This document shows positions 1 through 8,495 of a stretch of DNA of 64,000 nucleotides, in pieces. How positions within the stretch are numbered: position 1 is the stretch's first letter; the number at the start of each line of letters is the position of its first letter. Source of the stretch: Oceanobacillus sp. FSL K6-2867 (GTDB lineage Bacteria; Bacillota; Bacilli; Bacillales; Amphibacillaceae). The stretch lies in assembly GCF_037963145.1 (NCBI RefSeq), contig NZ_CP150144.1, forward strand, positions 2,666,001 through 2,730,000, given 5' to 3'. The notes beneath the pieces are model-generated. The model saw only the letters and a program-made list of their open reading frames with translations. It was not told the origin of the DNA and made no database searches. Made by a program: the position numbers and the translations under genes.

Positions 1-434
1 AGCATCATTTTCATTTACAAGCAAGCTGGCCTGGCGGACGGAATAGTGACGGATATATTGAATCAGGAAATTTGCAAACCAAAATTTCGATACCGAAAGA
101 AATGGATGGGCCTAATATTGGGACCAATCCAGATGAAATGCTATTAGGTGCTGCGGCAACATGCTATATCATTACATTAGCAGCGATGATAGAGCGCGCA
201 GATTTGCCGCTTGATTATATGTCACTGGAATCAGAAGGAATTGTGGATGTAACAAACGGTGTATTCACTTATAAAAAAATTATTCATCGTCCAACCGTTT
301 CGTTAAAAGCTGGCGCTGCAAATGAACAGCATCGGAAATTAAGCAAGCTTGTGGAGAAAGCGGAGAAGAGCTGTATGATTTCGCGGGCCCTAAAAGGCAA
401 TGTGCAGATTGAGCTAGAAGCGAATCTAAGCTAA
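1..434 (+). CDS. OsmC-family peroxiredoxin-like protein (5' end outside window)
   Basis: The reading frame is open from base 3, so the gene starts upstream of the window; 143 residues remain before TAA at 432-434. The visible protein has the OsmC/Ohr-like pattern: an N-terminal beta region (HFHLQASWPGG), then NIGTNPDEMLLGAAATCY, in which the cysteine of ATCY is the first redox Cys, and a second cysteine in KSCMISRALKG near the C-terminus. The two-Cys arrangement is typical of organic hydroperoxide reductases of the YmaD/SACOL1771 type. An internal TTG at 72 is not the start, because homologous sequence continues upstream of it. A strong terminator follows 18 bases after the stop, so it ends its transcription unit. 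Substrate not determinable from sequence. Confidence 0.85.
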   Translation, partial: HHFHLQASWPGGRNSDGYIESGNLQTKISIPKEMDGPNIGTNPDEMLLGAAATCYIITLAAMIERADLPLDYMSLESEGIVDVTNGVFTYKKIIHRPTVSLKAGAANEQHRKLSKLVEKAEKSCMISRALKGNVQIELEANLS

Positions 435-452
435 TTCAATGGACAAAAAGAT

Positions 453-482
453 CGCACCAATTTTAACTGGTGCGTTCTTTTT
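453..482 (+). terminator. Rho-independent terminator after OsmC-family gene
   Basis: Seven-base-pair stem CGCACCA (453-459) with TGGTGCG (468-474), 8-base loop, followed by TTCTTTTT. Confidence 0.85.
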
Positions 483-755
483 ATGGCTTAATCTGTGATT
501 ACGCAAAAGCAGATGCTTGTGGATAAAAAACTTGATATTTGGAATAAAATGAGGAGGCGCGGAATTGGAAAATTATTTATTGGTTCTCTTTCCAGCATTC
601 ACCACGAGGATTACAAAGCTGCTTCAATTTTTCACAATGCTTACAAACTATTAACAAATTGATGAAATTACTTCATATTTTATGATTTTTTCATAAAAAA
701 GGGGTAGAGTGGTTATTACAATGTAAACCGACATAATTAAGAAGGATGAGAAGTG
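483..755 (+). other. Intergenic region with an isolated DnaA box and a possible 29-codon ORF
   Basis: The spacer holds one exact DnaA box in reverse orientation (TGTGGATAA, 518-526) and a TTG-started ORF at 565-654 with a very good ribosome site (GAGGAGG, 551-557). Its product starts MENYLLVLF. From about base 592 another frame (SIHHEDYKAASIFHNAYKLL) looks more protein-like, so this may be a frameshifted remnant or chance. No family was identified with confidence. The rest is AT-rich promoter-like DNA before the next gene. Confidence 0.3.
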
Positions 756-1778
756 ATGAAACGTAATCCATTTTTTGACAATGCGAAGGTGTTATTGATT
801 TTCTTAGTTGTCTTTGGGCATATTATTCAGCCGTTTATTAGTAATTCAAATGGTATGAACACACTGTATATGTGGATTTACACATTCCATATGCCTGCTT
901 TTATTCTATTGTCCGGATTCTTTGCAAAGGGTTCAGGGAATAAGGAGTATATTTTTAAGCTGGCAAAACGCTTATTAATTCCATATCTGATCTTTCAAAT
1001 TCTATACACTATTTATTATTTCTATATTGGAAAGGAAGGCTGGCAAGCAGGGATTTTTTATCCACAATGGTCACTATGGTTCTTGTTTAGTTTATTCAGC
1101 TGGCATATTTTACTGAGCTGGTACAAAAAACTTCCGGCTCTATTAAGTATCTCTTTAGCAGTATTCGTGGGGCTTGTTGTTGGTTATTTCGGTGAAATCG
1201 GGCATACATTTAGTCTTTCCCGCACATTTGCTTTCTTTCCATTCTTTCTTATCGGTTATTGGCTAACGGAAAAGCAAATTATGTGGGTGAAACATCGATT
1301 GGTAAGAATCTCGTCTGTTGTCGTTATGACACTCTTAGCAGTAGCAATTTACTACTTGCCGGATATTAATACAGGATGGCTGCTTTCATCCAGCTCTTAC
1401 GGTGATTTAGGATTGGAGCAGTACGGAGGGGTTGCCAGGTTCCTGTTTTATGTTGTAGCGTCGATAATGGTAGTCAGTATTCTTGCTTGGATACCACATA
1501 AAAATTTTGGATGGATTACAAAGTTAGGTACGCGTACATTGTATGTCTATCTGCTTCACGGATTTATCGTGCAGTATTTCCGTCAAAACAATTACTTTGA
1601 GGTAAATGGAATTATCGATGTTCTCGGACTTGCAGCAATTGCAGCTTTAATTGTTATTGTGCTTTCAAGCAAACCAATTCTAGGAGTATGGCAGCCATTT
1701 ATTGAAGGAAAAGCTTCCTTGCTGAAACAGGTGCTAAAAGGTGAACGAAATAGAAGCTCGACCCAAACAGAAAGCTGA
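756..1778 (+). CDS. Acyltransferase 3 family membrane protein
   Basis: A 340-residue polytopic membrane protein with the acyltransferase-3 (fucose 4-O-acetylase-like, YkrP/YfiQ) layout. The N-terminus reads MKRNPFFDNAKVLLIFLVV, followed by the family histidine in FGHIIQPF and the FHMPAFILLSGFF motif around residues 45-60. About ten hydrophobic segments follow, ending in a short charged tail. Known members acetylate or acylate cell-envelope glycans using acyl-CoA; the acceptor here is unknown. GTG at 753 is also possible, but ATG at 756 sits better behind GAAGGA (741-746). It is a single gene ending at a strong bidirectional hairpin shared with the converging gene. Confidence 0.8.
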   Translation: MKRNPFFDNAKVLLIFLVVFGHIIQPFISNSNGMNTLYMWIYTFHMPAFILLSGFFAKGSGNKEYIFKLAKRLLIPYLIFQILYTIYYFYIGKEGWQAGIFYPQWSLWFLFSLFSWHILLSWYKKLPALLSISLAVFVGLVVGYFGEIGHTFSLSRTFAFFPFFLIGYWLTEKQIMWVKHRLVRISSVVVMTLLAVAIYYLPDINTGWLLSSSSYGDLGLEQYGGVARFLFYVVASIMVVSILAWIPHKNFGWITKLGTRTLYVYLLHGFIVQYFRQNNYFEVNGIIDVLGLAAIAALIVIVLSSKPILGVWQPFIEGKASLLKQVLKGERNRSSTQTES

Positions 1779-1846
1779 ACAAAAATAGTGAAACTAAACG
1801 CTAACTAAAACGTATGAATTAATAACCCCCTTTTCATAACATAAAA

Positions 1847-1880
1847 AGAAGCAGGCGATCGAGAATGATCGCCTGCTTCT
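1847..1880. terminator. Bidirectional terminator between converging genes
   Basis: Perfect 14-bp stem (1847-1860 with 1867-1880) and a 6-base loop, flanked by AAAA on the left and a T-rich run on the right. It serves both the acyltransferase gene (+) and the yjiH-like gene (-). Confidence 0.85.
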
Positions 1881-1889
1881 TCGCTGTTT

Positions 1890-3233
1890 CTAAAAGATAA
1901 AATGTGCAATAAGCGTTATAACTGGTAATGTAATAATCGTACGCAATAAGAAAATAATAACGAGATCCATAAAGGATACCGGAATTTTTGTTCCTAGAAT
2001 TAAACCGCCGACCTCAGACATGTAAATCAATTGTGTTACCGATAATGCAGCAATGATGAAGCGAGTAATTTCTGCTTCAATTGACGAACCAATAATTGCC
2101 GGCAGGAACATGTCGGCAAAGCCAATCAAGATGGTTTGTGATGCTTCCTGTGCAAATGGGACTTGCATGAGCTCTAACAGCGGAATAAATGGTGCACCAA
2201 TCCATTGAAAGAATGGTGTATATTCAGCGATTATAAGAGCAACCAGGCCAAATGCCATTACAACTGGGGCAACCCCCATCCACATATCAAAAATGTTCTG
2301 TACGCCTTCTTTAATAAAGTTTGTGAAGCTCGTTTCCTTTTTGGCCCGATTTAATGCATTTTTATAGCTGTATGTCAGAATATTTTCACCGGCAGGGATT
2401 GCTTCTTCTATTGGTTCAGCTGAATCATTTATATACGTATCCGACTTTCTTGATAACGGAGGGATACGCGGCATGATTAAAGCTGCTATTCCACCAGCTA
2501 TTACAATTGTTATATAAAATGGAATAAACATATGTTCAAGGTCTACTTCTGTTAAAACGACTAAGGAAAACGTGATGGACACGATTGAGAATGTTGTACC
2601 AACTACTGCTGCCTCTCGTTTTGTATAAAGTCCAGCTTCATATTGTTTACTCGTAAGCAAAACACCGATTGTTCCGTCGCCAACCCAGGAAGCAAGTGCG
2701 TCTACGGAAGAGCGCCCAGGAAGTTTAAACAACGGGCGCATAATGTTAGTCATTAACGTTCCGAAAAGTTCTAATAAACCGAAGTTCGTTAATAAAGGAA
2801 GAAACAGTCCAGCAAATAGGAAAACAGCAAATAATACATGAAGCAAGCTGTCCAAGAGAGTCTGTCCCGTATCTTCTCCATGAATTGCTTCTGGACCGAG
2901 CTGGAAAAAGACCATAATCGCAAAAACTGCTGCAAGCACTCTTGTTATTGTCCAAAAGGTACTCGTATAAAATAATTGCTGAAAAAATGGTGTTTTTTCA
3001 AATGCTTCTTTCCCAGCCAGCTTAGCGATCAGCGTCATCACTGCCGTTATAACGATAATAGCCATCATAATGGCAGAAAGCTGATTTTCTAAGAATGTTT
3101 GCACCCAATTTGCCAAAATCGCAATTGGTATGGTAATCCCATCCGCTGTCTTAATTGGAATGATAAAAATAAAAACTCCAATCAGCGAAGGGATGATAAA
3201 TTTTAAGTGATCGATTAATCGATAATTTTTCAT
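1890..3233 (-). CDS. yjiH: YjiH-family membrane protein with nucleoside-recognition (gate) domains
   Basis: A 447-residue membrane protein of the YjiH / nucleoside recognition family: about ten hydrophobic segments with two gate-like regions, the first carrying GRSSVDALASWVGDGTIGVL and the second FLPAIIGSSIEAEITRFII. Related gate proteins include SpoIIIAA-SpmA-type proteins and nucleoside transporters; the substrate of YjiH is not established. A seven-residue longer frame exists, but ATG at 3233 has GGAGG six bases upstream, so that start was chosen. Transcribed away from the divergent ubiB-like gene; both promoters must lie in the 300-base AT-rich gap. Confidence 0.8.
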   Translation of the reverse strand: MKNYRLIDHLKFIIPSLIGVFIFIIPIKTADGITIPIAILANWVQTFLENQLSAIMMAIIVITAVMTLIAKLAGKEAFEKTPFFQQLFYTSTFWTITRVLAAVFAIMVFFQLGPEAIHGEDTGQTLLDSLLHVLFAVFLFAGLFLPLLTNFGLLELFGTLMTNIMRPLFKLPGRSSVDALASWVGDGTIGVLLTSKQYEAGLYTKREAAVVGTTFSIVSITFSLVVLTEVDLEHMFIPFYITIVIAGGIAALIMPRIPPLSRKSDTYINDSAEPIEEAIPAGENILTYSYKNALNRAKKETSFTNFIKEGVQNIFDMWMGVAPVVMAFGLVALIIAEYTPFFQWIGAPFIPLLELMQVPFAQEASQTILIGFADMFLPAIIGSSIEAEITRFIIAALSVTQLIYMSEVGGLILGTKIPVSFMDLVIIFLLRTIITLPVITLIAHFIF

Positions 3234-3533
3234 AATAACCTCCAACAACCACATACCCTATTTTATTATGGATGAATCTAACTGTATGATTATACATCTT
3301 AACGAAAAAATATTCAATCCAGGTTTTAGGGAAATCGTATCCATCCGCTTGATTACTATTCTTATTAATTAAGGTACACAATAGCTTCGAATAGGCAGCA
3401 GTCCATGTCAATATTCTCATACATAATGATTTTTAACCCACCTGCTCATTCTGTACAAACGATTCATAATTCGATATCGTTAAAAGTAATAAGATGATGC
3501 TGTTCGGGGTAAAAGAATGATGAGGTGTTATTG

Positions 3534-5195
3534 GTGGCAAAGATATTCAAATATAATTTAATTTATCGGTGTACCGTAATCGTATGGATGGCAGTAAAGT
3601 TTATTATTAAGATATATTTCTTTTATTTCCGTAATAAAATATGGGATAAGAAGACTGTTGCACGATGGGATAATATGCTCTGTGATATGGCGAGAGAGTA
3701 CCGGGATAAGGCCGAAAAGCTGGGTGGTATTCTTATCAAGCTTGGTCAATTTCTCAGTACGAGAACTGATTTTATGCCAGACATTTTTATTAAGGAATTA
3801 GATGATTTAGTTGATCGTGTACCACCAATGCCATATGAAGATGCGATAGCTACAATAAAGAAGGAATGGGGGACAGAGCTGACAACGCATCTGATGGCGT
3901 TTGAAAGAAAGGCAGTTGCATCCGCGTCGATTGGGGATGTGTATCGTGCTATACTGACAGATGGATCAGTGGTGGCAATTAAAGTACGTCGAAAGCGCAT
4001 CGAAGAAATTTTTCACAAGGATTTTGTGGCTTTGCGAATGGTCTTTTGGATTTTAAAGGTGTTTACAACATTTGGAAAAAAGGCAGATTTAAATGCGCTA
4101 TATAAAGAATTAGTTCTTGTGATGAATCGTGAGCTTGATTATGAGCAAGAACTGGAATTTGGGGAATACTTTTATAATCGATATAAAAATGATCCTGCCA
4201 TACGAATTCCCAGATACGAACATGATTTGTCTACCGAAAAGGTGCTTGTTATGGAATGGATAGAAGGCGCCAAAATAACAGATGTCGAATTTATGAAAAA
4301 ACATCGCATTGATCGGGAGAAAACAACAAAAACATTATTTGATCATTATATTGACCAGTTTCTTAATCCAGGGAAATTTCATGCCGACCCGCATGCAGGG
4401 AACATTCGCATTCAGAAAGACGGTACAATTGCAATTCTTGACTTTGGGATGGTTGGTGAAATTAAAGTAGACGATACGAAGCAATTTAAACTGCTCGTAC
4501 AAGGATTCATCATTGATAACTATGATATTGTTCTTTCGTCTTTAGACAAAATGAACTTTATTTTACCTAATGCAGACAAAAAGAAGCTGAAGCGGGTTAT
4601 TAAAGAAACCGTTGATATGTATTCAGACGGATCAATGAAAAATATTGATTCAAAAGTAATGAACCAGCTGAGCGAAGATATTAGTATCATTATGAAAGAC
4701 CAGCCGATTCAATTGCCTGCAAATTATGCCTATTTATTAAGAGCTGTTTCGATTGTCATTGGAATATTATTTGCTATTTATCCTGAAATGGATATTAAAA
4801 AATGGGCTGTTCCTAAAATTAAAACCTGGTTCGGCCGGAAAAGCTTATTGGAATCTGTTTCCAAGCAATATGCAAAAAATTTGACTGAACCCATTTTATC
4901 GTATCCTCGCGCATTGCTTAGTTTCCTTGAAAGTGGGGAACAGGATAGAAAATGGGATAAAGTAAAACATCATGTGAAATTAAAGCATCAATTTTATTTA
5001 CTATTAGAGGTTCTTTCCTTTATGATGGTAGTAATAGCGATTGGCATATCCATTTGGGGATTTGTTGGAAGTATGAAACCGATGGTTATTATCGGTCTTA
5101 TCGTGTTAGGTATCTTTATCATTTTCCTGAACATAATTTTCGTAAGCCATATGAGGTTGATTCGAAAGACGAAGACACAACTAACCGATTCGTAA
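3534..5195 (+). CDS. AarF/ABC1/UbiB kinase-like protein
   Basis: About 553 residues of the UbiB/ADCK atypical kinase family. Seen: the N-terminal KxGQ motif (ILIKLGQFLSTRTDFMP), an alanine-rich nucleotide loop (ASASIGDVYRA), the lysine of VAIKV, the catalytic segment FHADPHAGN, and the metal-binding DFG (ILDFGMVGE). Two transmembrane helices close the C-terminus, as usual. In proteobacteria UbiB supports ubiquinone biosynthesis and lipid handling; Bacillaceae make menaquinone, so a membrane-lipid or quinone-homeostasis role is inference. GTG at 3525 overlaps the ribosome site GAGGTG (3522-3527); GTG at 3534 is at normal spacing and preferred. The phasin-like gene follows 82 bases later. Confidence 0.82.
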   Translation: MAKIFKYNLIYRCTVIVWMAVKFIIKIYFFYFRNKIWDKKTVARWDNMLCDMAREYRDKAEKLGGILIKLGQFLSTRTDFMPDIFIKELDDLVDRVPPMPYEDAIATIKKEWGTELTTHLMAFERKAVASASIGDVYRAILTDGSVVAIKVRRKRIEEIFHKDFVALRMVFWILKVFTTFGKKADLNALYKELVLVMNRELDYEQELEFGEYFYNRYKNDPAIRIPRYEHDLSTEKVLVMEWIEGAKITDVEFMKKHRIDREKTTKTLFDHYIDQFLNPGKFHADPHAGNIRIQKDGTIAILDFGMVGEIKVDDTKQFKLLVQGFIIDNYDIVLSSLDKMNFILPNADKKKLKRVIKETVDMYSDGSMKNIDSKVMNQLSEDISIIMKDQPIQLPANYAYLLRAVSIVIGILFAIYPEMDIKKWAVPKIKTWFGRKSLLESVSKQYAKNLTEPILSYPRALLSFLESGEQDRKWDKVKHHVKLKHQFYLLLEVLSFMMVVIAIGISIWGFVGSMKPMVIIGLIVLGIFIIFLNIIFVSHMRLIRKTKTQLTDS

Positions 5196-5277
5196 AAGTG
5201 ATTGGTTGAATGTGGTGGGCTATCCCGGAAATTAGTGTATCCACAGTAATAGGCTAAAAATTAAGGAGATGTTGAAA

Positions 5278-5580
5278 ATGAGTGATTACTTAAAAAAAGG
5301 ATTTTTATTAGGCCTTGGGGCTGCAATTAGCGGTAAAGAAAAATTAGACCAAAAATTAAAAGAGCTTGTAGACAAAAATGAACTAACTCAGGAACAAGCT
5401 AAAACCGTAATGAAGAATTTCATCGAAAAAGGTGAAATGAAGAAAGATGAATGGAATGCCAAGCAATTTGAGAAAACAAAAAATATGGCTGATGAGTATG
5501 GGATTGCAACTAAAGAAGATATTAACGAATTGAGAGCACGCATTACAGAGTTAGAAGATAAATTGGAACAACTGAATTAA
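5278..5580 (+). CDS. Phasin-like helical protein
   Basis: A 100-residue, charged, almost wholly helical protein: a short glycine-rich hydrophobic start (KKGFLLGLGAAISGKEK) followed by an amphipathic coiled coil to the end (TELEDKLEQL). This is the layout of polyhydroxyalkanoate granule-associated phasin-like proteins (PhaI-type annotations) common in Bacillaceae. In databases such proteins often neighbour ABC1/UbiB genes, as here. No PHA synthase is in the window, so granule binding is not shown. An upstream in-frame ATG (5269) overlaps the ribosome site AAGGAG (5263-5268); ATG 5278 is chosen. Confidence 0.65.
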   Translation: MSDYLKKGFLLGLGAAISGKEKLDQKLKELVDKNELTQEQAKTVMKNFIEKGEMKKDEWNAKQFEKTKNMADEYGIATKEDINELRARITELEDKLEQLN

Positions 5581-5587
5581 TCTATAA

Positions 5588-5619
5588 TGAACCGGCTGAT
5601 TGCCGGTTCATTTTGTTTT
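5588..5619 (+). terminator. Rho-independent terminator after phasin-like gene
   Basis: Nine-bp stem TGAACCGGC (5588-5596) with GCCGGTTCA (5602-5610), then TTTTGTTTT. Confidence 0.88.
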
Positions 5620-5790
5620 CTATTGGGGGTGTTAAAAATCTCCTCTATACGATGAATCGACATGAGAATGATTTATTAATCAGTAAATTCTGTCTAATCC
5701 TAAATTTTGTATTGATTCCTGTCATCAAATCCGTTATAATGAACGTGTAAACTTCAGCGGTACAGTATGTATAAAGGGAGTGTGTGCGGT

Positions 5791-5961
5791 ATGGAAAGCT
5801 TTTTTACGATAAGTAATGTTATGACGAAGAAGCTTGGCAGAAAATTGCAGGACGAAGAATTGAAATTTTTGCAATGGATGTATGAGCGCTATACCGAGGA
5901 ACAACTGGAAACTGAATTAGAACATACGGCAGAGGAAGCTTTAATTACATTGAACTCATAG
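5791..5961 (+). CDS. Small hypothetical protein
   Basis: A 56-residue acidic, probably helical protein (MESFFTISNVMTKK... ends EEALITLNS). It has a reasonable ribosome site (AAAGGGAG, 5773-5780) ten bases before ATG 5791; an in-frame ATG at 5767 has no ribosome site. A terminator-like hairpin follows directly, so it looks like a monocistronic gene. No family recognised; no membrane segment, cysteine motif or signal peptide is seen. Confidence 0.55.
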   Translation: MESFFTISNVMTKKLGRKLQDEELKFLQWMYERYTEEQLETELEHTAEEALITLNS

Positions 5962-5968
5962 CTAACAA

Positions 5969-5999
5969 AAGGTCTTGGGATTACCGAGGCTTTTTTTGT
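5969..5999 (+). terminator. Rho-independent terminator after the small ORF
   Basis: Nine-pair stem with wobbles, AGGTCTTGG (5970-5978) with CCGAGGCTT (5984-5992), overlapping a T run to 5997. Confidence 0.6.
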
Positions 6000-6077
6000 T
6001 GTTTAACTATAAAAGAATGAATAATCATGCTAAAATGAGAGCGTTGTATAAGACAACTTTATTAAGGAGCGATAGCA

Positions 6078-6380
6078 ATGGCAGTGGCGAATGAAACAAT
6101 TATAAAAAAGATGCAGAATGAATTATATCTCGCAAAAGATAATGAGCATGCACAGGATCAGATGATGCGCCATATCGCAAATGTGCGTTTACTTTGTGAT
6201 TTGTTTTTAGAAGGGAATCAACCTGTCGTGGAGCAGGAGAAGATTGATTTCTCCGAGGCAGAAATGAAGGTCATGTTTGGTGAACAAAAGATAGCTAACG
6301 ATTCCTTGAAGGTAAAGAAACCACTGGGTACGAAGCTTAATGATGATGACGCAAATGGAGATTCAATTTTCGACTTTTAG
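6078..6380 (+). CDS. ywdI: YwdI-family protein
   Basis: A 100-residue soluble protein resembling B. subtilis YwdI: helical N-terminal half (YLAKDNEHAQDQMMRHIANV), followed by a disordered acidic tail ending GDSIFDF. Function of the family is not known. ATG 6078 follows AAGGAGCGAT at proper spacing. It is 28 bases upstream of ywdK, so the two are probably one operon, as in B. subtilis, where they lie near the gerQ-cwlJ pair as they do here. Confidence 0.75.
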   Translation: MAVANETIIKKMQNELYLAKDNEHAQDQMMRHIANVRLLCDLFLEGNQPVVEQEKIDFSEAEMKVMFGEQKIANDSLKVKKPLGTKLNDDDANGDSIFDF

Positions 6381-6408
6381 TTTTTAATAGATAAAGGAGG
6401 GGTTTGAA

Positions 6409-6780
6409 ATGAAATTACTTTTATTACTCGGCGCTATTAATGGGTTTTTAGCAGTTGCACTAGGTGCCTTTGGCGCGCATGGATTAGAAGGGAAGCTTTC
6501 GGAAAAGGCGATTGCGACATGGGAGAAAGCAGTTGACTATCAAATGTTCCATACGATGGCATTGTTTGTTACAGGGCTGCTTTTAGCAAAATTCCCAAAT
6601 GCCAGCTCCCTTACAGCTGCAGGTTGGCTATTTTTAATTGGGATTATTTTATTTTCAGGAAGCCTGTACATTTATTCCACAACGTCGATTAAGACATTCG
6701 CCATGATAACACCGCTTGGTGGGGTTGCGTTTTTAATTGGCTGGGTATTAATTGGAATAGCAGTGATGCGAAATTTATAA
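6409..6780 (+). CDS. ywdK: DUF423-family membrane protein YwdK
   Basis: A 123-residue protein with four hydrophobic helices and the DUF423 hallmark FGAHGLEG near residue 22 (AVALGAFGAHGLEGKLS), plus the characteristic VDYQMFHTMAL and TPLGGVAFLIGW segments. Length fits the family. Function unknown; it resides in the membrane. Ribosome site AAAGGAGGGG precedes ATG 6409. Its last six bases overlap the 3' end of a converging small membrane-protein gene. Confidence 0.85.
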   Translation: MKLLLLLGAINGFLAVALGAFGAHGLEGKLSEKAIATWEKAVDYQMFHTMALFVTGLLLAKFPNASSLTAAGWLFLIGIILFSGSLYIYSTTSIKTFAMITPLGGVAFLIGWVLIGIAVMRNL

Positions 6781-7026
6781 ATGGAATAGCAGATAGGTTG
6801 TGAAAAGAAATAATATAATTCCGCGCAGTACTTGTTTTCCGGCTTCAGCTGTATGCCTTGTTTGCAGCAGAACCATTGCATCACAAATAATGCTCAGGAC
6901 GATAAAATAGAAAGCTAGAAACAGGATTAAAAAATAACCGAGGACGAGTGCTGCAAGTCCAAATAATAAAGCAAGAAACAATGAAATTAATTCAATTTGA
7001 ATGAATTTTCGATATGGATGTTTCAT
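6775..7026 (-). CDS. Small hypothetical membrane protein
   Basis: About 83 residues with three hydrophobic stretches (FIQIELISLFLALLFGLAAL; LGYFLILFLAFYFIVLSII; GIILFLFTTYLLFHL) and positively charged turns. The start at 7026 is preferred over 7035 because GAGG lies 11 bases upstream of the former and only two bases from the latter. It overlaps ywdK tail-to-tail by six bases. The terminator that ends the plus-strand ywdIK transcript lies beyond its 5' end, so ywdIK RNA would be antisense to it. No family recognised. Confidence 0.55.
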   Translation of the reverse strand: MKHPYRKFIQIELISLFLALLFGLAALVLGYFLILFLAFYFIVLSIICDAMVLLQTRHTAEAGKQVLRGIILFLFTTYLLFHL

Positions 7027-7062
7027 TAGAATCATCGCCTCATTTCATAAAGCAAATGGAAT

Positions 7063-7098
7063 AAAGGATGACCCGATGGAGGTGGAGTCATCCTTTTT
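7063..7098 (+). terminator. Rho-independent terminator (ywdIK direction)
   Basis: Ten-bp perfect stem AAAGGATGAC (7063-7072) with GTCATCCTTT (7087-7096), followed by TT. The stem is symmetrical, but the better T run is on the plus strand. Confidence 0.7.
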
Positions 7099-7206
7099 CT
7101 GCTTGCTAAGGAACTGAAAAACTTAATTATAATAGTAAAATGAACATTCATGATACCGTTATTTTCAACAATCATTTTGCGGTTTTCGAAAAAGCATTAT
7201 ATTCGT

Positions 7207-7692
7207 TTAGCGTGGTGAAAAATTGGCTAGCTGCTGTCCAGCACCACCATATGGATAATCGTAATTAATTTCCTCTTCAAAAGTTACATAATCTAAATAA
7301 ATCATAAGTAAAAGGTATCGCTCTCCTGTTTGCGGATCACTTACAATAATATGGTCTCTCCCCGCCGCCTCGATAATTCCAGTAAATATTTTTGCATTCC
7401 ACTCTGAGTTATTTTCAAATGTCATGTAAAAGTTTGCAAGCTTTCCTCTGTTCAATCGCAATATATTTTCAATGTAAGATTGCTGCAATGGCAGCATGCC
7501 AGGTAAATCGGATATGTTTGCTTGTGGTTGCTGTTGCTGTTGTTGCTGGCTTGGCGGCTGCATTGTGGGCTGGAATTGTCTTGTATTGTAAACTGGATAA
7601 TATGCTGGAGAAGTAGATGGATAATAATAGTACGGATATGGTTGATATTGGTTTGCAAACTGTGGCTGACTGCTATTCTCCTTTTCGCTCAT
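7207..7692 (-). CDS. gerQ: Spore coat protein GerQ
   Basis: A 161-residue GerQ (YwdL) homologue. Seen: an N-terminal low-complexity Pro/Tyr/Gln region (YPYYYYPS repeats and a run of Q around residues 50-56), then the conserved core LPLQQSYIENILRLNRGK and the C-terminal VTFEEEINYDYPYGG. GerQ is an inner-coat protein, cross-linked by transglutaminase Tgl, and needed for CwlJ localisation during calcium-DPA germination. ATG 7692 has AGGAGG seven bases upstream; a 13-residue longer frame is not used. It lies directly downstream of cwlJ, the same pairing as in B. subtilis, so co-expression in the mother cell is expected. Confidence 0.92.
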   Translation of the reverse strand: MSEKENSSQPQFANQYQPYPYYYYPSTSPAYYPVYNTRQFQPTMQPPSQQQQQQQPQANISDLPGMLPLQQSYIENILRLNRGKLANFYMTFENNSEWNAKIFTGIIEAAGRDHIIVSDPQTGERYLLLMIYLDYVTFEEEINYDYPYGGAGQQLANFSPR

Positions 7693-7829
7693 AGAAAAAC
7701 CTCCTGTTAATGAAATACTTTTTTGTTTCACCCTCTCGTTAAGAAAGGAAAAAGTGATGGATGTAATTGATTCTTAGCTAACTACAGATTTCATAAATGA
7801 ACGGATTCGCATCTTGCTGCTTATGTTAA

Positions 7830-8255
7830 TTATCTGTAGACTCGTGGGCAATCTTCCTGTGTTGGCGCATAAAAACAATGTGATTTAAACCTGCCGACAT
7901 TCCATTGATTGTACCATTGTGCTGGACACTCTCCAGCTGGCATAAAAAACCATAATGCATTTGTTGCTGGATGCTGCTGTTCACCTTGGATAACACGGCG
8001 TGCTAACCGTCTATCCTTTTCCCTTGCCCGCTGGTAAAAATAACCTTTTTGTGTAGCCTCAAAGCCACCAGGGCTTTGATATACCATGTCATTAATATTT
8101 CGTAACTGGGTAAAATCAAGACAATTGGAAATGACTCGATTAATACCGGTGTTTCCAACCATCAGCATGCCCAGCTCACCATCTCCTTCAGCTTCTGCAC
8201 GCATTAATCTGGCCAGCAGCGAAATATCATTTTCTGTGTGGGCAACAAGGGCCAT
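7830..8255 (-). CDS. cwlJ: Spore cortex-lytic hydrolase CwlJ
   Basis: A 141-residue homologue of CwlJ (142 aa in B. subtilis), SleB/CwlJ lytic-enzyme fold. Seen: ARLMRAEAEGDGELGMLMVGN with the catalytic glutamate of the RAEAEGE-type motif, the ARRVIQGEQQHPAT region, and the C-terminal CPAQWYNQWNVGRFKSHCFY. It degrades cortex peptidoglycan during calcium-DPA-triggered germination. ATG 8255 was chosen because the protein then begins like B. subtilis CwlJ and GAGGT stands eight bases upstream; longer in-frame starts lack a ribosome site. No signal peptide, as expected for a mother-cell coat protein. Confidence 0.93.
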   Translation of the reverse strand: MALVAHTENDISLLARLMRAEAEGDGELGMLMVGNTGINRVISNCLDFTQLRNINDMVYQSPGGFEATQKGYFYQRAREKDRRLARRVIQGEQQHPATNALWFFMPAGECPAQWYNQWNVGRFKSHCFYAPTQEDCPRVYR

Positions 8256-8306
8256 TGGCCGATACCTCATTTCTAAGTCTGATCTCGATGCTAAACTCAC
8301 TACATA

Positions 8307-8336
8307 TATCTATGCAAATTGATAATGGAACATGAC
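8307..8336 (-). promoter_or_regulatory. Candidate sporulation (SigE-type) promoter of cwlJ
   Basis: On the minus strand GTCATGTT (8336-8329) and GCATAGATA (8315-8307), 13 bases apart, resemble the SigE -35/-10 pattern (ATATT-like, CATACA-T). It would start RNA about 45 bases before cwlJ. The timing fits known mother-cell expression, but the match is imperfect. Confidence 0.4.
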
Positions 8337-8440
8337 AATAAAAAATAGGCGTTCATTTTAGGAAGGCAAGGTGGAGAAATTTACTTTTCAGGAAGGCTTC
8401 CAGGAAGTAGTAATGCTTGCGTTCTGCATGATGAAATAAA

Positions 8441-8480
8441 AAACTCAAGCATGCTCGTTTGCATGCCTGAGTTTTTTAAA
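8441..8480 (-). terminator. Rho-independent terminator after hemQ
   Basis: Stem of AACTCA-A-GCATGC with GCATGC-C-TGAGTT (one internal mismatch), flanked by A and T runs on both sides, 16 bases beyond the hemQ stop. It could act in both directions. Confidence 0.8.
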
Positions 8481-8495
8481 ATAATTTTGGTTTAA

